Source: Stramentimicrobium sp964433555 (GTDB lineage Bacteria > Atribacterota > Phoenicimicrobiia > Phoenicimicrobiales > Stramentimicrobiaceae). From it: DNA of 15,991 nucleotides. Position 1 is the first letter of the stretch, and each line of letters begins with the position of its first letter. A program made the position numbers and the translations under genes. This document shows, piece after piece, positions 1 to 8,559 of this stretch. The notes beneath the pieces were generated by a model that worked only from the letters and a program-made list of their open reading frames with translations, was not told where the DNA came from and searched no databases. The stretch lies in NCBI GenBank assembly GCA_964433555.1, contig CAYSRG010000037.1, forward strand, positions 1 through 15,991. Reading direction: 5' to 3'.

Positions 1-912
<912 letters not shown>

Positions 913-913
913 C

Positions 914-969
914 TTTAAGGGGATAAAAAAGAGATGAACCGAAATCCGTCTCTTTGCTCTCCCCTTAAA
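914..969 (-). other. Hairpin in the pre-16S leader next to the mature 5' end
   Basis: A two-part inverted repeat lies directly upstream of the 16S 5' end. The outer arms, 10 of 10 complementary, are 914-923 and 960-969 (TTTAAGGGGA / TCCCCTTAAA). The inner arms, 7 of 7, are 928-934 and 949-955 (AAAGAGA / TCTCTTT). On the rRNA transcript this would form a local stem ending 1-2 nt before mature 16S. A role in rRNA processing or leader folding is inference. Confidence 0.6.
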
Positions 970-1008
970 ATTGACACCGAAATAGGCTGCCTCTGTGAGT
1001 GAGGGCAA

Positions 1009-1060
1009 CCTGATAAAGTTAGATCAAAGCATCTGGCTGGGTGCTATTTGTTTATCAAGG
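1009..1060 (-). other. Second inverted repeat in the rRNA leader
   Basis: The arms are at 1009-1017 and 1051-1060 (CCTGATAAA / TTTATCAAGG). They pair over nine bases with one bulged base. On the minus strand the loop carries TGCTTTGATCTAAC, which only loosely resembles a boxA antitermination element (TGCTCTTTAACA). I do not call a boxA on this evidence. The rest of the leader between P2 and 16S shows only short palindromes, such as GGTTTAAACC near 1076-1085. Confidence 0.35.
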
Positions 1061-1117
1061 TACAGGACCCCCCGGTTTAAACCAAAGAATGGTTCTACCT
1101 TAAGAAGGGCAAATAAG

Positions 1118-1146
1118 ATAGTAACAGAGATAGGGGGAGTTGTCAA
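1118..1146 (-). promoter_or_regulatory. rRNA promoter P2
   Basis: On the minus strand TTGACA (1146-1141) is followed by a 17-nt spacer and TACTAT (1123-1118). That is a perfect -35 with a 4 of 6 -10 at ideal spacing. Transcription would start near 1110 and give a leader of about 200 nt before mature 16S, which suits an rRNA operon. Confidence 0.75.
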
Positions 1147-1225
1147 GAATTTTTCTAAAAAAATAGATATTTTTTTAACTTTAATAATACTATAGATATT
1201 TTAAAGTTGAAACTCTGGTGACTAA

Positions 1226-1254
1226 ATTATAATATAAAATCAATATTTTTTCAA
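1226..1254 (-). promoter_or_regulatory. rRNA promoter P1
   Basis: On the minus strand TTGAAA (1254-1249), exactly 17 nt, then TATAAT (1231-1226). This is 5 of 6 and 6 of 6 against the sigma-70/sigma-A consensus. It starts about 20 nt after the tyrS stop codon and lies 108 bp upstream of P2, so the 16S gene appears to have tandem promoters. No convincing terminator separates tyrS from it, so read-through from tyrS is possible. Confidence 0.75.
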
Positions 1255-1274
1255 GTAGATAAATGCTTTAGTAT

Positions 1275-2495
1275 TTAAACTATTTTAATGCTATAAAAAT
1301 ATAATTTCCCTATTCTTAGAATATCTCCATCCTTAATTTCTATATCAATATTAGCATGCAACACCTTCTCATTGTTGATTTTAATTCCACCCTGTTCAAT
1401 AATTCGTAAAATATCCCCTGTACTTTTAAATAACTTGGTTAGCTTGATAAGTTTTACAATCCACACCTTATTTTCTTTTAAAATCTGATTAGGTAACAAC
1501 AAATTTTGGATATTTTTTGGAGTTTTCTTTTCCTGAAATACCTTTTGAAAATGTTCTTCTGCTTCATTCGCCTTATTATATCCATGGTACATTTCTACTA
1601 TCTCTTTTGCTAATCTTTTCTTGATTATAAGGGGCGAAACAACATTATCCCTTAATTCCTGTTCAATTTTAGCTATATCAGTATAAGGAGTATCTGTTAA
1701 TAACTCAAAATAAGCCAATAATAATTTATCAGGTATAGACATTATTTTCCCATACATATCAAAAGGATGCTCATTAATCCCTATATAGTTACCCAGGCTT
1801 TTACTCATTTTTTCTACCCCATCAGTTCCCTCAATAATAGGCATGGTAATAATAACCTGTGGTTCCTGATGGTATTCTCTTTGTAGTTCTCTTCCAACCA
1901 ATAAATTAAATTTTTGATCGGTACCGCCTAATTCAACATCCGCGCTTAAAGCAATAGAATCGTAGCCCTGCATAAGAGGATATAAAAATTCATGAATACC
2001 AATGGGTTTTTTCTCTTGAAACCGATTAGCAAAATCATCTCTTTCTAGCATACGGGCTACAGTATATTTAGAACATAATTTGATTACCTCTACAAAGGAT
2101 AATTTCCCTAACCAATTACTATTAAATTCTACTATAGTTTTTTCTGGATTTAGTATCTTAAAAACCTGCTCTTTATAAGTTTCAGCATTTCTTTTCACTT
2201 CATCTGGTGTTAGCTGTTTTCTGGTTGCAGAACGACCACTTGGATCACCAATCATACCAGTAAAATCACCTATAAGGAAATATACCTCGTGCCCCAGGTC
2301 CTGAAAATGCCTTAATTTTCTTAATCCCACTGTGTGACCTAAATGAATATCTGGTGCACTGGGATCAAATCCTTGTTTGATACGTAAGGGGATTTTGGTC
2401 TTTTTAGAATTAACTAATTTTTTTTCTAATTCTTCTTCGGAAATAATCTCTTTTGTTCCTCTTTTAATTATCTTCATTTCTTCAGATAGGTCCAT
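1275..2495 (-). CDS. tyrS: Tyrosyl-tRNA synthetase, KMSKS (TyrZ-like) type
   Basis: A class I synthetase that charges tRNA-Tyr with tyrosine in the cytoplasm; 406 aa, a normal length. The HIGH-type signature HLGH is at residues 51-54, and the tyrosine-pocket segment GGTDQKFN follows at about 190-197. The second catalytic loop is KMSKS (229-233). KMSKS rather than KFGKT, with the roughly 400-aa size, places it in the TyrZ-like branch. The C-terminal segment (about 345-400) is an S4 RNA-binding domain that contacts the tRNA. The ATG at 2495 has an in-frame TAA just upstream. An AGGAG lies about 15 nt before it, a little far. There is no tyrosine T-box in the 180 nt upstream. The gene sits between queT and the rRNA operon, all in the same direction. 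Confidence 0.97.
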   Translation of the reverse strand: MDLSEEMKIIKRGTKEIISEEELEKKLVNSKKTKIPLRIKQGFDPSAPDIHLGHTVGLRKLRHFQDLGHEVYFLIGDFTGMIGDPSGRSATRKQLTPDEVKRNAETYKEQVFKILNPEKTIVEFNSNWLGKLSFVEVIKLCSKYTVARMLERDDFANRFQEKKPIGIHEFLYPLMQGYDSIALSADVELGGTDQKFNLLVGRELQREYHQEPQVIITMPIIEGTDGVEKMSKSLGNYIGINEHPFDMYGKIMSIPDKLLLAYFELLTDTPYTDIAKIEQELRDNVVSPLIIKKRLAKEIVEMYHGYNKANEAEEHFQKVFQEKKTPKNIQNLLLPNQILKENKVWIVKLIKLTKLFKSTGDILRIIEQGGIKINNEKVLHANIDIEIKDGDILRIGKLYFYSIKIV

Positions 2496-2528
2496 TTTAT
2501 GTTATTTCTACTCCTTCCTTCTACAAAT

Positions 2529-2557
2529 AATATAGTTAATTAACATCACAGTTACAT
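2529..2557 (-). promoter_or_regulatory. Possible tyrS promoter (weak)
   Basis: On the minus strand a TATATT (2534-2529) has an ATGTAA 17 nt upstream (2557-2552). The -10 is 5 of 6 but the -35 is only 3 of 6. It is placed to give a short leader of about 27 nt that still includes the AGGAG before tyrS. Listed because queT and tyrS seem to be separated by a terminator. Confidence 0.25.
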
Positions 2558-2615
2558 AGTGTGTGTTGTTAGGAAAATATCCTCCACTAATATCCTGATT
2601 TTGAGATCTTTTGGT

Positions 2616-2658
2616 AAAAAAAATGTTCAATAACATATCTTAATCTTTAATGTTAAAC
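2616..2658 (-). terminator. Probable terminator after queT
   Basis: On the minus strand the arms GTTTAA (2658-2653) and TTGAAC (2630-2625) pair with one G-U. The stem continues as CAT/ATG after a 3-nt bulge, and a run of eight Ts follows at 2623-2616. The stem is AT-rich and weak, but it fits best on the minus strand, where the mismatch becomes a wobble pair. It would end the queT transcript before tyrS. Confidence 0.4.
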
Positions 2659-2675
2659 CATCTTAGTTCTTATAC

Positions 2676-3152
2676 TCATTTATTATTATTAGTATAAATC
2701 CATATTTTTCTCTTTAATAAAATCAGCAATAAAGGGTAACCTAATAAATAACAAGCAATTAATTGTCCTAAAAAAATATAACTAACAGTTAACCAATAAG
2801 GCAGCTTAAATAAAATATGAATATATAAACTTACTCCCAGAGAATTTACCACTACCGGTGGAAGAGGTGCAAAAAGTGGCTTTTTCATTTTATAGGTTAA
2901 AACTGCCGCTATTAGAGTACATAAACTCCCTCCTAAAACATCAGTAATACCAAGTCCTCCCCATAAATTTGCTAAAATACATCCTAAGAATAATCCACCA
3001 ATCGCTGCTGGATCAATAAAGGGTAATACTGCCAATGCTTCAGCAATCCTGACCTGTACTGGACCATAACTAATTGGTGCAAAAATTATATTTATGGTAG
3101 TATATATTGCAGCAATTAACGCAATACGAACCAGGTAATATGGTTTTAACAA
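2676..3152 (-). CDS. queT: QueT-family membrane protein (ECF S-component, queuosine precursor uptake)
   Basis: 158 aa, almost entirely hydrophobic, with about five or six membrane segments. It matches the QueT family pattern: an N-terminal helix, then PISYGPVQVRIAEALAVLPF at about residues 27-46, a GCILANL segment, a TDVLGGSL turn, and a C-terminal PYWL...GQLIACYLLGYPLLL region. QueT proteins are the substrate-binding subunits of energy-coupling-factor transporters thought to take up queuosine precursors for tRNA modification. The energising subunits would be shared and encoded elsewhere. The start is TTG at 3152, with AAGGA about 7-8 nt upstream and an extended -10 promoter close by. There is no preQ1 riboswitch in the short leader, so the substrate rests on family membership alone. 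Confidence 0.85.
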   Translation of the reverse strand: MLKPYYLVRIALIAAIYTTINIIFAPISYGPVQVRIAEALAVLPFIDPAAIGGLFLGCILANLWGGLGITDVLGGSLCTLIAAVLTYKMKKPLFAPLPPVVVNSLGVSLYIHILFKLPYWLTVSYIFLGQLIACYLLGYPLLLILLKRKIWIYTNNNK

Positions 3153-3187
3153 TTAAAATTCCTTAAATTTAATAAAAAGCTTTTTTA

Positions 3188-3216
3188 ATTATAGCATATT
3201 TCCCTAGAAGTAAAAA
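3188..3216 (-). promoter_or_regulatory. queT promoter with extended -10
   Basis: On the minus strand TGCTATAAT gives a perfect TATAAT (3193-3188) preceded by the TGn extension. The -35 region, TTTTTA (3216-3211), is poor, as is common for extended -10 promoters. The predicted leader is only about 28 nt. Confidence 0.55.
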
Positions 3217-3220
3217 AAGT

Positions 3221-3247
3221 TTGACAAATTATAATACAATATATAAT
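3221..3247 (+). promoter_or_regulatory. Promoter for the PBP1A gene
   Basis: A perfect TTGACA (3221-3226) and a perfect TATAAT (3242-3247) are separated by 15 nt, shorter than the ideal 17. It lies back to back with the queT promoter in the same 60-bp AT-rich stretch. It would give a leader of about 60 nt before the ATG at 3315. Confidence 0.6.
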
Positions 3248-3314
3248 GGAGATTAATATCTAGTCTTATAATTTTCAAAATAATAAAGAATTATAATATT
3301 TTTAGGATAATGTT

Positions 3315-5477
3315 ATGAATTCCAGAAAAAAGAATAAGAAATCAAAGGATCACTCTCTCTTTCCGAAAATATTCTCCCTATCTCTATTTTTATTGATTCT
3401 ATCCTTTGTATTATCTCTCACCTTTTTAATTTCACTTTCCAGCCAAAAAATGGGTGAAATAGTACAAAGTAATAATTTTATGAGTCCTGTTACCAGTAAA
3501 GTATATGATATCAATGGACAGCTTATCACTGAATTTTTTCAGGAAAATCGTACACCTATTTCTTTATCAGAGATACCATCAAATCTTATTAATGCCTTTA
3601 TAGCGATTGAAGATACTAATTTTTATAAACACCATGGAATATCAATTCGGGGCATCATCAGGGCTATGGTTGAAAATTTCAAAGAAAGTGGAAGATTTTT
3701 CCAGGGTCAGGGTGGTAGCACAATCACCCAACAATTAGCAGTTAACACATTCTTAACCAGAGAAGAAAAATTATCTCGAAAAATAAAAGATGCCCTGCTG
3801 GCTTTACAGATTGAAAGAACCTTTACTAAAGATGAAATTCTAGAAATGTATCTAAATCTTATTTACTTCGGCCATGGAGCCCATGGCATAGTCTCCGCCG
3901 CAAAATTATACTTTGATAAGCCGACCTCAGAGCTTTCACTTGCTGAAAGTGCCCTAATAGCTGGAATCCCACGAAGACCTTACTTTTATTCTCCATTTAT
4001 AAATTTAGAAGCTTCTTTAAAAAGGAAAAATATCATCCTAAGAAGAATGTTTGATCTGGGATATATCAAAGAAAATGAATATCTCCAGGCGAGAGAAGAA
4101 GAAATAATATTAAACCATAATAGAGATTATCAGGAGATTGCTCCTCATTTCTCCAGTTACATAAGGACAATATTATTAGATAAGTACGGAGTTAATATGG
4201 TATTTAAGGGTGGTTTAAAGATTTATACCACACTTGATCTGAGCCTGCAGGAAAAGGCAAAAGATGCTTTCTTAAAAAGTGGGCGGGAAGGAGCATTAAT
4301 TGCTATTGAACCTCACACTGGCCATATAAAAGCAATGGTGGGAGGGAAAAACTATGAAGAAAGTGAATTTAATAGAGCTACACAAGCTTATCGTCAGCCT
4401 GGCTCTTCTTTTAAAACCTTTGTTTATCTGACTGCTATAGAAAAAGGAATTTCTCCCAGTTTAATAATGGAAGATTCCCCAGTAGTATACGAAAATGGTT
4501 GGTCTCCTAAAAATTATGAAAAAGAGTTTAGAGGATCGGTTACCTTGAGAGAGGCCTTTGAAGATTCTATAAATGTAATTGGAGTAAAATTATTAGAAAG
4601 AGTTGGGGTTAGAGATGTAATACAAAATGCTCAAAAAGCAGGAATAAAAAGTAACCTACGACCAGATCTTTCTCTAGCTCTTGGTACTTCGGAAGTAACA
4701 CCTTTAGAAATGGCTTCAGCTTATGCCACTATCGCTAACATGGGTACCTATATTGAACCAACTGCCATAATCAAAGTTGAAGACTATAATGGTAAGATAC
4801 TGGAACAGAATCAAGCTATTAAGAAAAAGGTTTTTTCAGAAGACATATGTTATACCCTAATTAAATTGATGGAAGGTGTCATTGTAAGAGGTACTGGTTT
4901 TAATGCCAGAATTGGTAGACCTGCCGCAGGAAAAACTGGCACAACTGATGAATTTATTGATGCCTGGTTCGTTGGATTTACCCCGGAATTGGTATGTTCT
5001 GTCTACATCGGTAATGATGATCGAAAACCTCTTGGCAACAGAATTACTGGTGGCATAGTAGCTGCTCCTATCTGGCATGATTTTATGGCTAGTGCACTAC
5101 AAGATAAACCAATGAGTGACTTTCCCAGACCAAAGAATGTTACAGAAATGCTGGTATGTACCAAAACTGGACTTATACCCAGCAGTAAGTGTACCAATAC
5201 TGTTTCAGTAACATTTCTTTCCGGTACCGAACCCACTCAAACCTGTTATGAAGGTTCCGGTTTACTTCCTGAATATGTTGTTGAATCAAGCCCATCCGTA
5301 GATGAAGTTCCGGTTATCTCTGGTGAAAAGAAATTTCCCTTGCTAGAAGAAATAGAAATACTGCAAAAAGATGGTATGGATGATGGAATTACTCAATCCG
5401 AAGAAACTAAAAAAGAAACATTAAAGTCATTAGTAGATGAGTTAAAAAAGAGATTAGAACAAAGAGGCAAAGATTAA
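3315..5477 (+). CDS. Class A penicillin-binding protein (PBP1A-type, bifunctional)
   Basis: 720 aa; polymerises glycan strands and cross-links peptides in peptidoglycan synthesis outside the cytoplasmic membrane. A basic N-terminus leads into one membrane segment (about 19-42). The GT51 glycosyltransferase domain follows, with catalytic Glu in EDTNFYKHHG (99-108), GQGGSTITQQ (131-140) and the EMYLN motif (177-181). The transpeptidase domain has all three active-site motifs: S364-S-F-K367, S418-I-N420 and K540-T-G542. The tail (about 680-720) is charged and probably helical. The ATG at 3315 has AGGA 7 nt upstream. It is the only clear plus-strand protein gene here. It is divergent from queT and converges on mutS2 with a 10-nt gap and no obvious hairpin terminator. 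The exact PBP1 subclass is uncertain, so no symbol is given. Confidence 0.95.
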   Translation: MNSRKKNKKSKDHSLFPKIFSLSLFLLILSFVLSLTFLISLSSQKMGEIVQSNNFMSPVTSKVYDINGQLITEFFQENRTPISLSEIPSNLINAFIAIEDTNFYKHHGISIRGIIRAMVENFKESGRFFQGQGGSTITQQLAVNTFLTREEKLSRKIKDALLALQIERTFTKDEILEMYLNLIYFGHGAHGIVSAAKLYFDKPTSELSLAESALIAGIPRRPYFYSPFINLEASLKRKNIILRRMFDLGYIKENEYLQAREEEIILNHNRDYQEIAPHFSSYIRTILLDKYGVNMVFKGGLKIYTTLDLSLQEKAKDAFLKSGREGALIAIEPHTGHIKAMVGGKNYEESEFNRATQAYRQPGSSFKTFVYLTAIEKGISPSLIMEDSPVVYENGWSPKNYEKEFRGSVTLREAFEDSINVIGVKLLERVGVRDVIQNAQKAGIKSNLRPDLSLALGTSEVTPLEMASAYATIANMGTYIEPTAIIKVEDYNGKILEQNQAIKKKVFSEDICYTLIKLMEGVIVRGTGFNARIGRPAAGKTGTTDEFIDAWFVGFTPELVCSVYIGNDDRKPLGNRITGGIVAAPIWHDFMASALQDKPMSDFPRPKNVTEMLVCTKTGLIPSSKCTNTVSVTFLSGTEPTQTCYEGSGLLPEYVVESSPSVDEVPVISGEKKFPLLEEIEILQKDGMDDGITQSEETKKETLKSLVDELKKRLEQRGKD

Positions 5478-5487
5478 ACCGCTAATT

Positions 5488-7860
5488 TTAAAAATAAACC
5501 ACTGTTACTCCGTTTCCGCCTTCATAGCTTTCACCATAACGGTAATTTTTTATATATTTAAGCTTTCCCAGGAGATGAGCGACTGTTTTCCTCAAAATAC
5601 CTTTTCCCTTACCGTGGACAATGTATACAGGGGATATATTCAAGAGAAATGCATCATCAAGGTATTTTTCCAGCCTAATACTGGCTTCACCAGCATTCAT
5701 ATGACGAATATCTATTTCATTTTTAAAATAGGCTTTTTTCTGAATATTATCTTCCGGCAATGAAACAATTTGTTTACTAAATCTATCCTCATTTTCTCTT
5801 TGTTCTAAACCATTTTTATATAATTTTTTTATATCATCAACAGAAACTCTTAGCTTTATATTGCCCGCCTGCACAGTATATTGGTGTTTTTTTTCATTCT
5901 TCTCCAGAATAATCCCTTCCTTCTGCAAACTCTTAATAACAACATAATCACCTTCCTCAAAATATCTGGTTTCTTCGGTAGTTAAATCATATTTTTCAAC
6001 CTGATTTTTAATCTCTTTTTTTACATCCTCTAGAGCAGTAATCTCCTTTGTATATTTTCCCCGTATATCTTTATTTTTCCTTAGAGCAGAAATTATTTCT
6101 CTTGCTTTGGTTTGAGCAGTGGTGATTATCTTCTCGGCTTCTTGATAAGCTGCCAGCTTTATTTTGATTTTCTCTTCTTCCAGAGCATTAATCCTTTCTT
6201 CCAGTTCTTTCTTTAACTTTTTTATTTCTAGTTCTTCTGCTTCTATATATTTCAAACTTTCGGCAATTTGGATTCTATCTTTTTCCATTCTTTTAATTAA
6301 ATTTTCTAGATCTAATTTTTCTCTTTCTAAATACCCCTCTGCATTTTTTAGAACAAGATCGGATAATCCTAATCTTTGAGCAACAGCAAAAGCACAGCTT
6401 TTACCTGGAAGGCCAATAGATATTTTAAAAGTTGGTTGCAGTGTTTTTTCATCAAACTCTACCCTAGCATTCCTAATTCCCTCGGTAAGATAGGCATATG
6501 CTTTTAGACTATCATAGTGGGTAGTACTTAGGATCCTACTCCCTTTTTCTCTTAATAAATCAAGAACAGCCATGGCTAAAGCAGAACCTTCAGTGGGATC
6601 AGTCCCGGCTCCTAATTCATCCAGTAATACCAGAGAGCATTGATCAACACTATTCAATATATTTATTATATTTCTCATATGGGAAGAAAAAGTACTTAAA
6701 TTCTGCTCTATACTTTGTTCATCGCCAATATCGGCAAATATTTGCTTAAAAACAGCTATTTCACTATCTACTATTGCAGGAATATGCAATCCTGATTGTG
6801 CCATTAAATTCAACAATCCAACCGTCTTAAGAGTTACTGTCTTCCCCCCAGTGTTTGGTCCGGTAATTATTAAGGTATCAAACTTATCACCTAATTCAAT
6901 ATCAATAGGAACTACCTTATTTTTCAAAAGAGGATGCCTTGCTTGAAATAGACGTATTATACCGCTAGTATTTATTTTTGGCTCAATAGCATTCATTTTT
7001 TTACTTATCTCCGCTTTAGCATTTATCAGGTCCAATTCGCCTAAATATTTCAGATTAGATAAAATATCCTCTCCGCTCTCTCCTACTAAAGCAGTTAATT
7101 TTTGCAGTATTCTGTATTCTTCCTTTTTTTCTTCCTGGAATAATTCTCTTAATTCGTTATTGAATTCCACTACAATTAGTGGTTCCACAAAGACAGTGAG
7201 TCCGCTTTCAGACTTATCATGTATCACTCCCGGAAATTTACTTTTTTCTTGTTGCTTAACTGGTATAACATATCTTCCCTGACGAATAGTAATAATATCA
7301 TCCTGAATAAGGGAGCGGTTTTGAGGGTCCCTAATTATACTCTCTAATCTATCTCTTATTTTTTTTTCAATGCTACTTATTTTTTGCCTTATCTTTTTCA
7401 GCAAAGGACTGGCATCATCTACAATCTCTGCTTCTTCATTGATACAATCTTTAATTGTTTTTTCTAATACTCGAAAATACTTTAGAGCAGAAGCTCTTTT
7501 CTTAATTAAGGGAATTTCTTCTGCAGAATATTTTTCAAAAAATCCCTTCGTTTGATGAAAGCATTCCAAGATTTTAACCATATATGCTAGGGTTTTGGCA
7601 CTTAGAATGCTATCCAGTATTTCAGCTTGCTTTATATCTGCTTCAATATCTTTTTCTAAAGGGATAATAGGGAAACGACCGGACTGTTCTAACACATTCT
7701 TCATCTCAGTTGTTTCTTCTTGCCACTGTTTTATTATAGTAATATCTGAAGATGGCTGAAGTTCTTTTAATTGTTTTTTCGCCAAGAAGGTAAAAAGCTC
7801 TTTCTTTAATAATTCTTTTATCTTAAAATAATCTAACACTTCAAAAAGATGTTTATTCAT
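5488..7860 (-). CDS. mutS2: MutS2 ATPase/endonuclease with Smr domain
   Basis: 790 aa, the usual MutS2 length. Members of this MutS branch lack the mismatch-recognition domain. They have been linked to suppression of recombination and, in Bacillus subtilis, to rescue of collided ribosomes. The N-terminal half is helical (core and clamp). The ATPase has Walker A GPNTGGKT (334-341), Walker B LVLLDE (410-415) and DPTEG (421-425). A long, charged coiled coil spans about 510-640. The C-terminal Smr nuclease domain (about 716-790) has IDIR in place of the usual LDLR and HGKGKG (749-754), so its key Asp and His are kept. ATG at 7860; the ribosome-binding site is weak. It lies downstream of cvpA, as in many Firmicutes, but polX is absent between them. 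Confidence 0.96.
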   Translation of the reverse strand: MNKHLFEVLDYFKIKELLKKELFTFLAKKQLKELQPSSDITIIKQWQEETTEMKNVLEQSGRFPIIPLEKDIEADIKQAEILDSILSAKTLAYMVKILECFHQTKGFFEKYSAEEIPLIKKRASALKYFRVLEKTIKDCINEEAEIVDDASPLLKKIRQKISSIEKKIRDRLESIIRDPQNRSLIQDDIITIRQGRYVIPVKQQEKSKFPGVIHDKSESGLTVFVEPLIVVEFNNELRELFQEEKKEEYRILQKLTALVGESGEDILSNLKYLGELDLINAKAEISKKMNAIEPKINTSGIIRLFQARHPLLKNKVVPIDIELGDKFDTLIITGPNTGGKTVTLKTVGLLNLMAQSGLHIPAIVDSEIAVFKQIFADIGDEQSIEQNLSTFSSHMRNIINILNSVDQCSLVLLDELGAGTDPTEGSALAMAVLDLLREKGSRILSTTHYDSLKAYAYLTEGIRNARVEFDEKTLQPTFKISIGLPGKSCAFAVAQRLGLSDLVLKNAEGYLEREKLDLENLIKRMEKDRIQIAESLKYIEAEELEIKKLKKELEERINALEEEKIKIKLAAYQEAEKIITTAQTKAREIISALRKNKDIRGKYTKEITALEDVKKEIKNQVEKYDLTTEETRYFEEGDYVVIKSLQKEGIILEKNEKKHQYTVQAGNIKLRVSVDDIKKLYKNGLEQRENEDRFSKQIVSLPEDNIQKKAYFKNEIDIRHMNAGEASIRLEKYLDDAFLLNISPVYIVHGKGKGILRKTVAHLLGKLKYIKNYRYGESYEGGNGVTVVYF

Positions 7861-7915
7861 GAAGATCTTCAGGGAGAAAATTCCCTTTAATCCTTCTATC
7901 TATTTTTTGATCCAT
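7853..7915 (-). CDS. Possible 20-residue ORF overlapping the mutS2 start
   Basis: An ATG at 7915 opens a 20-codon frame (MDQKIDRRIKG..., ending LHE) whose TAA overlaps the start of mutS2 by 8 nt. The only Shine-Dalgarno-like sequence, TAGGA, is about 15 nt away, which is too far to be persuasive. The arrangement could couple translation into mutS2, which itself has a poor ribosome-binding site. I recognise no homologue, and it may be chance. Confidence 0.15.
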   Translation of the reverse strand: MDQKIDRRIKGNFLPEDLHE

Positions 7916-7985
7916 TTTAATTTTTATAAATCCTACCTGGTAATCCCGTTAAATTTCATTGCTTTTAAAAACTCTTTTCCAATTT

Positions 7986-8531
7986 TTAGATATTGATATT
8001 TTGATATAGCTTTTCTCTTAAAAATTCAGTTTCAAACTGAAAATGTCCTGGTAACCATTCTCGTATAGAATTATATGTAATTATTAAACTATCCAATAAG
8101 GGTTTAGCTAAAATAGAATCTGATATCTGGATTCTCATTTCTAATGGTAACGGAATAAAATTTACCAGGAATAATAACAAGCTTACTATAATTGCACCCC
8201 TGATAAATCCGAACAATGAACCACCTAAATTGTTTATCCAATTTAAAAATAATAATGCTACAATTCGGCTTAATATTGTTTCCAGTATTCTAAAACATAA
8301 TATAACCACAATAAATATAATAATAAAACTAAGTATATTAGATAAGGCTTGATTCCACTTGAATTGCTTTATGAGAAAAACGCTTAGGTCATGATACCAA
8401 AATATTGAAATAAAAATGGCAGAAACTAATCCTATCAATGTTAATATTTCTGCAATAATACCTCTTTTAAAACCTAGAAATACATTAAATAAGACAATTA
8501 TAAGAATGATTGCATCAACTAAGTTAATGAT
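7986..8531 (-). CDS. cvpA: CvpA family membrane protein with a rare start codon
   Basis: About 181 aa with four or five hydrophobic segments. CvpA was named for colicin V production in E. coli, but its exact role is unclear; work in enteric bacteria points to envelope integrity. The first common start codon, TTG at 8438, would cut off a conserved N-terminus. Upstream the same frame encodes INLVDAIILIIV and then GFKRGIIAEI, the typical CvpA opening. A strong AGGAGG lies at 8546-8541. No ATG, GTG or TTG occurs between it and this block. ATC at 8531 (9-nt spacing) or ATT at 8528 (12 nt) are the best candidates. The internal LNWINNLGGSLFGFIRG segment is also typical of the family. It follows pheT by 28 nt, so it is probably in the pheST transcript. 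Confidence 0.85.
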   Translation of the reverse strand: MINLVDAIILIIVLFNVFLGFKRGIIAEILTLIGLVSAIFISIFWYHDLSVFLIKQFKWNQALSNILSFIIIFIVVILCFRILETILSRIVALLFLNWINNLGGSLFGFIRGAIIVSLLLFLVNFIPLPLEMRIQISDSILAKPLLDSLIITYNSIREWLPGHFQFETEFLREKLYQNINI

Positions 8532-8540
8532 TTCTAAAAG

Positions 8541-8546
8541 CCTCCT
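8541..8546 (-). promoter_or_regulatory. Ribosome binding site that fixes the cvpA start upstream
   Basis: AGGAGG on the minus strand, 14-19 nt after the pheT stop codon. No ordinary start codon lies within range in any frame with a usable ORF. Out-of-frame ATGs further on soon meet stop codons. This supports ATC (8531) or ATT (8528) as the cvpA initiator. Confidence 0.7.
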
Positions 8547-8559
8547 GAAAACAATTAAA

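Noticed and set aside
995..1195. A 66-residue plus-strand ORF
   Set aside because: It lies opposite the rRNA leader and covers promoter P2. It has no ribosome-binding site and no recognisable domain.
1177..1208. Inverted repeat AACTTTAA/TTAAAGTT as tyrS terminator
   Set aside because: On the minus strand it is followed by As, not Ts. It also lies downstream of promoter P1, so it would block the rRNA.
2496..2675. T-box upstream of tyrS
   Set aside because: No TGGN-ACCGCG-type sequence and no room for Stem I. The hairpin there fits better as the end of queT.
3153..3314. preQ1 riboswitch between queT and the PBP gene
   Set aside because: I looked for the compact pseudoknot sequence on the queT side and did not see it; promoter elements occupy the space.
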